Of a DNA stretch of 64,000 bases, positions 58,985 to 64,000 are shown one piece after another (position 1 is the first letter of the stretch; each line of letters starts with the position of its first letter). A program made the position numbers and the translations under genes. The notes beneath the pieces are model-generated. The model was given only the letters and a program-made list of their open reading frames with translations. It was not told where the DNA came from and did not search any database. This DNA is from Streptomyces cyaneogriseus subsp. noncyanogenus (GTDB lineage: Bacteria; Actinomycetota; Actinomycetes; Streptomycetales; Streptomycetaceae): assembly GCF_000931445.1 (NCBI RefSeq), contig NZ_CP010849.1, forward strand, positions 2,418,001 to 2,482,000, written 5' to 3'.

Positions 58985-59401
58985 TCAGATGCGCAGGAGG
59001 CGATCCGCCAGGGCGCGGTAGTCCCGCAGGACCAGGCGGAGTTGCTCGGTGTCGGTGGTCGCCGCGGGCCCGCCCGAGCCCTGCCACGACGCGCGCAGGG
59101 TGTGGTGGCGCCGGTTCACGGCGTCGGTGAGGCGGGCGGCGATCTCCTCCAGGGCCCGGTCCGCCTCCTCCACGGCCGCGCGCGGCTCGTCGACGAATCC
59201 GGCGACCGCGTGGTGCAGCCGCTGCCCCAGCTTGTCGCTCTCCTCGTGCGGCAGGAGGCGGGCGCCGGCCGTGCCCTCGGCTGCCGCGGCGGGCCGGTGC
59301 GGGGCCGGCGCCCGACCGGTGCCCGGCGTCGTCTCACCGCGGGTGTCGGGGGTCCGGGGCCCGGCGGACACACTGCCGGGCGTACGGGTCACATCGGACA
59401 T
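58985..59401 (-). CDS. Soluble paralogue of the adjacent membrane-anchored protein
   Basis: A 138-residue soluble protein. An N-terminal half rich in Thr, Pro and Gly is followed by a helical domain FVDEPRAAVEEADRALEEIA and VNRRHHTLRASWQG, ending EQLRLVLRDYRALADRLLRI. The stretch F-V-D-x-P-R-x-A-V-x-E-A-D-R matches the middle of the next gene (FVDSPREAVAEADRLLAEVA), so the pair arose by duplication. The ATG at 59401 is 5 nt after the stop of the upstream gene, so they form an operon. Function unknown. Confidence 0.78.
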   Translation of the reverse strand: MSDVTRTPGSVSAGPRTPDTRGETTPGTGRAPAPHRPAAAAEGTAGARLLPHEESDKLGQRLHHAVAGFVDEPRAAVEEADRALEEIAARLTDAVNRRHHTLRASWQGSGGPAATTDTEQLRLVLRDYRALADRLLRI

Positions 59402-59406
59402 GTGCC

Positions 59407-60060
59407 TCAACTCTCCTTGGGCTGACGCCGGTTGAACGACCACGAGGTGTGGGTGCGCGCCGGAGCGGAGCGGTGGACGCTCGCGCCGGTGCGGTGCCGT
59501 CCGCCGTCGTGGCGGGCCGGGCGCACCAGTTCCTCGAACAGGGCGCGGGCCTCGACCATGGCCTCGCGCATGTCCTCCGTGCCCGTACCGCCGTCCACGC
59601 CCGTGTGCGCCGCGCGGTGCACGCGCCGGTATCCCTCGACGTGGTGGGCGTGGTGCACGGAGAGGGCGGCGAGCTGCTCCTCGTACTGCCCGCCGTCCGG
59701 GAACCCGCGGGCGCCGGCCACCTCCGCGAGCAGCCGGTCCGCCTCGGCGACCGCTTCCCGGGGGGAGTCGACGAAACGCTCCTGGGCGGCGGTCCAGCGC
59801 GCCTCGAACCGCTCGCGCTCGGCCGGGTCCAGCGCCTTCTCGCGCAGGTCGCCGTGGCGCTCCAGGCGCTGGGCGAGCTCGCGTTCGGCGGCCTTGGTGT
59901 CGCCGTCGTGCCGGGCCACGGCCCGGTCGTACTCGGGCCCGAAGCGCCGCTTCAGGCTCCCGCCGTGGCGCGGGCCGCGGGCGCGCAGGGTCAGTGCGGC
60001 CGCGATGAGGAGCACGGCCGCCACGATCACGATCAGAGCGATGATCACGCCTGTGGACAT
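59407..60060 (-). CDS. Single-pass membrane protein with helical cytoplasmic domain
   Basis: A 217-residue protein. An N-terminal membrane helix GVIIALIVIVAAVLLIAAAL is followed by a charged helical domain: RRFGPEYDRAVARHDGDTKA, AERELAQRLERHGDLREKAL, WTAAQERFVDSPREAVAEAD and LAALSVHHAHHVEGYRRVHR. The C-terminus is Arg/His-rich. The F-V-D-x-P-R motif is shared with the downstream gene. GGAAGGCATTC precedes the ATG at 60060. It may act in envelope or stress function; no evidence decides. Confidence 0.8.
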   Translation of the reverse strand: MSTGVIIALIVIVAAVLLIAAALTLRARGPRHGGSLKRRFGPEYDRAVARHDGDTKAAERELAQRLERHGDLREKALDPAERERFEARWTAAQERFVDSPREAVAEADRLLAEVAGARGFPDGGQYEEQLAALSVHHAHHVEGYRRVHRAAHTGVDGGTGTEDMREAMVEARALFEELVRPARHDGGRHRTGASVHRSAPARTHTSWSFNRRQPKES

Positions 60061-60301
60061 GAATGCCTTCCGGTTCTCGGCCAACCGGCCCTCGTCATGG
60101 GCCGGTTCGCCGGTCGGGTAGCCCCGGGGGCGTTGTCCAAACGGCAACCACGAGGGCACGGCACGGCGGGTCGACGCCCGCCTCGGCGGATCGGCGCAGG
60201 GGCCGTACGCCATCGGTGGGAGGGGCGTGCGGCCACCGGTCGGCCGGGCGGGCCCGGTTATTCGGTTGCGCGGCTCGCCGGTCGCGGCCGGACAATGCCC
60301 C

Positions 60302-62927
<2,626 letters not shown>

Positions 62928-63101
62928 TCACACCGTCCTTCGTGGTCGGTGTGACCAGTTATCGCCCGTTCAGTCCTGCTGGAAGCTGGCATTCCGAGGG
63001 CGCTCACGCTCGGCAACCGGGGGCGTGCGCACCGGAGTGTGAAGGGGATCTGCATAATCTCTGGAGTTCGCGAGGGGGATCGCGACGGGAGGGACGACCG
63101 C

Positions 63102-64000
63102 GTGGAACAGCCGAGAACACCTGCGGATCACCCGTGCCCGCGGTGCGGGGCACAGCGCCGGGCCGACCGTACGCCCTCCTGCGCCTGCGGCCGGCAGGCG
63201 TCCGACGCCCTGCGCGAGGCACGTGAGGCGCAGGCCGCCGCGGCCGAGGACTTCGACCCCCTGCGGATCCGCCCGTACGTCGAGCTGGGCGGCGGGGGGA
63301 AGCCCGCCCCGACGCCGTCCGGACCGGCACCGGCGGCCCCGGACGGCACCGCACCGGCCGAGCCGGACGCCACCGTGCCGCTGCCCGCCGCCGGTCCCGG
63401 GACGCCGTCCGTGGCGGCGACCGCGGCCCTGCCCGCACCGCCGGCTCCCCCGTCCGGTGCGCCCGGTGCCGCGGACCTCAGCCTGTTCGATACCGCGGAA
63501 CGGGAGGCCGGCGCGGGCGCGGCGGACGGCACGGACCGCGGAAACGACGGGGGCGGGAGCCCGCGGCGCCGTCGGCGGGGCGCCCTGCTCGGCGCGGCGG
63601 GAGCCGCCGTCGCGGTGGTGGCGGTGGCCGGGTACGCCGGAGGGCTGTTCTCGTACCAGACGCCGTCGCGGGACGGGGCGCTGCCGCAGGAGGTGCGGGT
63701 CGGCGTGCCGGAGCCGTCCGCCGCCACGGGCTCGGCGCCTCCCGCGCCCCCGGCCGGCACTCCCACGCGCCCGGTGTCCGCCTCGCCGTCCCCGTCCGGC
63801 AGCGACGGCCCGTCCGCCTCGCCGACGCCGGAACCGACACCGTCCAGCAGCGCCTCGCCGACACCGTCCCGCTCGCCCTCGCCGACGGCGAGCCCGACGA
63901 CCGCCCGCCCCACCGCCACGGCGGAGCAGCCGGGCGACGACGACCGCGGGGACGGGCCCGAGAGCTCCGTGCTGCGGCGCGGCGACCGGGGACCGCGGGT
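63102..64000 (+). CDS. Zinc-ribbon, membrane-anchored protein leading to a peptidoglycan-binding-type domain (truncated by window end)
   Basis: The first 299 codons only. Residues 1-30 have a zinc-ribbon-like Cys pattern (HPCPRCGAQ and TPSCACGRQ). A long Pro/Ala/Thr linker follows. A membrane helix GALLGAAGAAVAVVAVAGYA lies at about 164-185, then a Ser/Pro/Thr-rich outer linker. The last residues visible, SSVLRRGDRGPR, look like the start of a peptidoglycan-binding type 1 domain (VLRxGDxGPxVxxLQ). The GTG at 63102 has GGGAGGG 8 nt upstream. A -10-like CATAAT (63052-63057) lies above it. The rest of the gene is outside the window. Confidence 0.8.
   Translation, partial: MEQPRTPADHPCPRCGAQRRADRTPSCACGRQASDALREAREAQAAAAEDFDPLRIRPYVELGGGGKPAPTPSGPAPAAPDGTAPAEPDATVPLPAAGPGTPSVAATAALPAPPAPPSGAPGAADLSLFDTAEREAGAGAADGTDRGNDGGGSPRRRRRGALLGAAGAAVAVVAVAGYAGGLFSYQTPSRDGALPQEVRVGVPEPSAATGSAPPAPPAGTPTRPVSASPSPSGSDGPSASPTPEPTPSSSASPTPSRSPSPTASPTTARPTATAEQPGDDDRGDGPESSVLRRGDRGPR

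Overview
The window is a GC-rich (above 70%) chromosomal segment of a Streptomyces or very close relative. Evidence: nearly every codon ends in G or C, GTG starts are common, 4-nt GTGA/ATGA gene junctions and likely leaderless transcripts (a TAnnnT-like box about 7 nt before the start codon) recur, and the gene families are typical of the genus (AfsR/SARP regulator, fused RNase H/phosphatase, SCO2322-type protein, GT87-PAP2 fusion). I recognised no prophage, transposase, CRISPR array or tRNA.

Layout. 1-15.9 kb: a DrrAB-type ABC exporter, a large SARP-type regulator, an M50 protease, an F420:NADP oxidoreductase, methionine aminopeptidase, a PhzF protein, a lipoprotein, a prim-pol domain protein, a TetR regulator divergent from a DUF6243-like gene with paired operators, an Rsm22-like methyltransferase, and a Bcr/CflA exporter coupled to a serine hydrolase. 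16-25 kb: oxidoreductases, a PhoD phosphatase, a DoxX protein, a MazG-like protein, a small secreted peptide, RNase P RNA (minus strand) and an EamA transporter/AraC pair. 25-32 kb: YaaA, KDPG aldolase, and the minus-strand operon Nif3-like / zinc-ribbon coiled coil / RNase H-phosphatase, divergent from a protein with a collagen-like segment. 32-40 kb: MaoC hydratase, two drug-type MFS pumps (one with a C-terminal carboxypeptidase-regulatory-like domain), a methyltransferase, a cell-wall amidase and a DUF5336-like protein, then a small gene broken by two compensating frameshifts.

40-51 kb is the most informative part. A three-gene minus-strand operon (GT4 glycosyltransferase, methyltransferase, alpha/alpha-toroid protein) is followed by a decay zone: a TetR pseudogene that still has an operator-like palindrome, and a complete-looking TPP riboswitch on the minus strand with no thiamine gene after it. 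Two minus-strand terminator-like hairpins separate this from a plus-strand cobalamin riboswitch. That riboswitch heads a tightly coupled five-gene operon: an exported, membrane-anchored alpha/alpha-toroid protein, an exported anchored partner, and the T, fused A1A2 and S parts of an ECF transporter. I read it as a vitamin B12 or corrinoid uptake system with a dedicated surface-protein pair.

51-64 kb: a small SLT-type secreted protein, a polytopic membrane protein overlapping antisense with a GT87-PAP2 fusion, an MHS-type symporter, a long non-coding stretch with 40-bp repeats, an O-methyltransferase behind a perfect palindrome, a DUF1992 protein, two adjacent paralogues, a GNAT protein overlapping an MFS-winged-helix fusion pump, and the 5' part of a zinc-ribbon/membrane/peptidoglycan-binding-type protein cut by the window edge.
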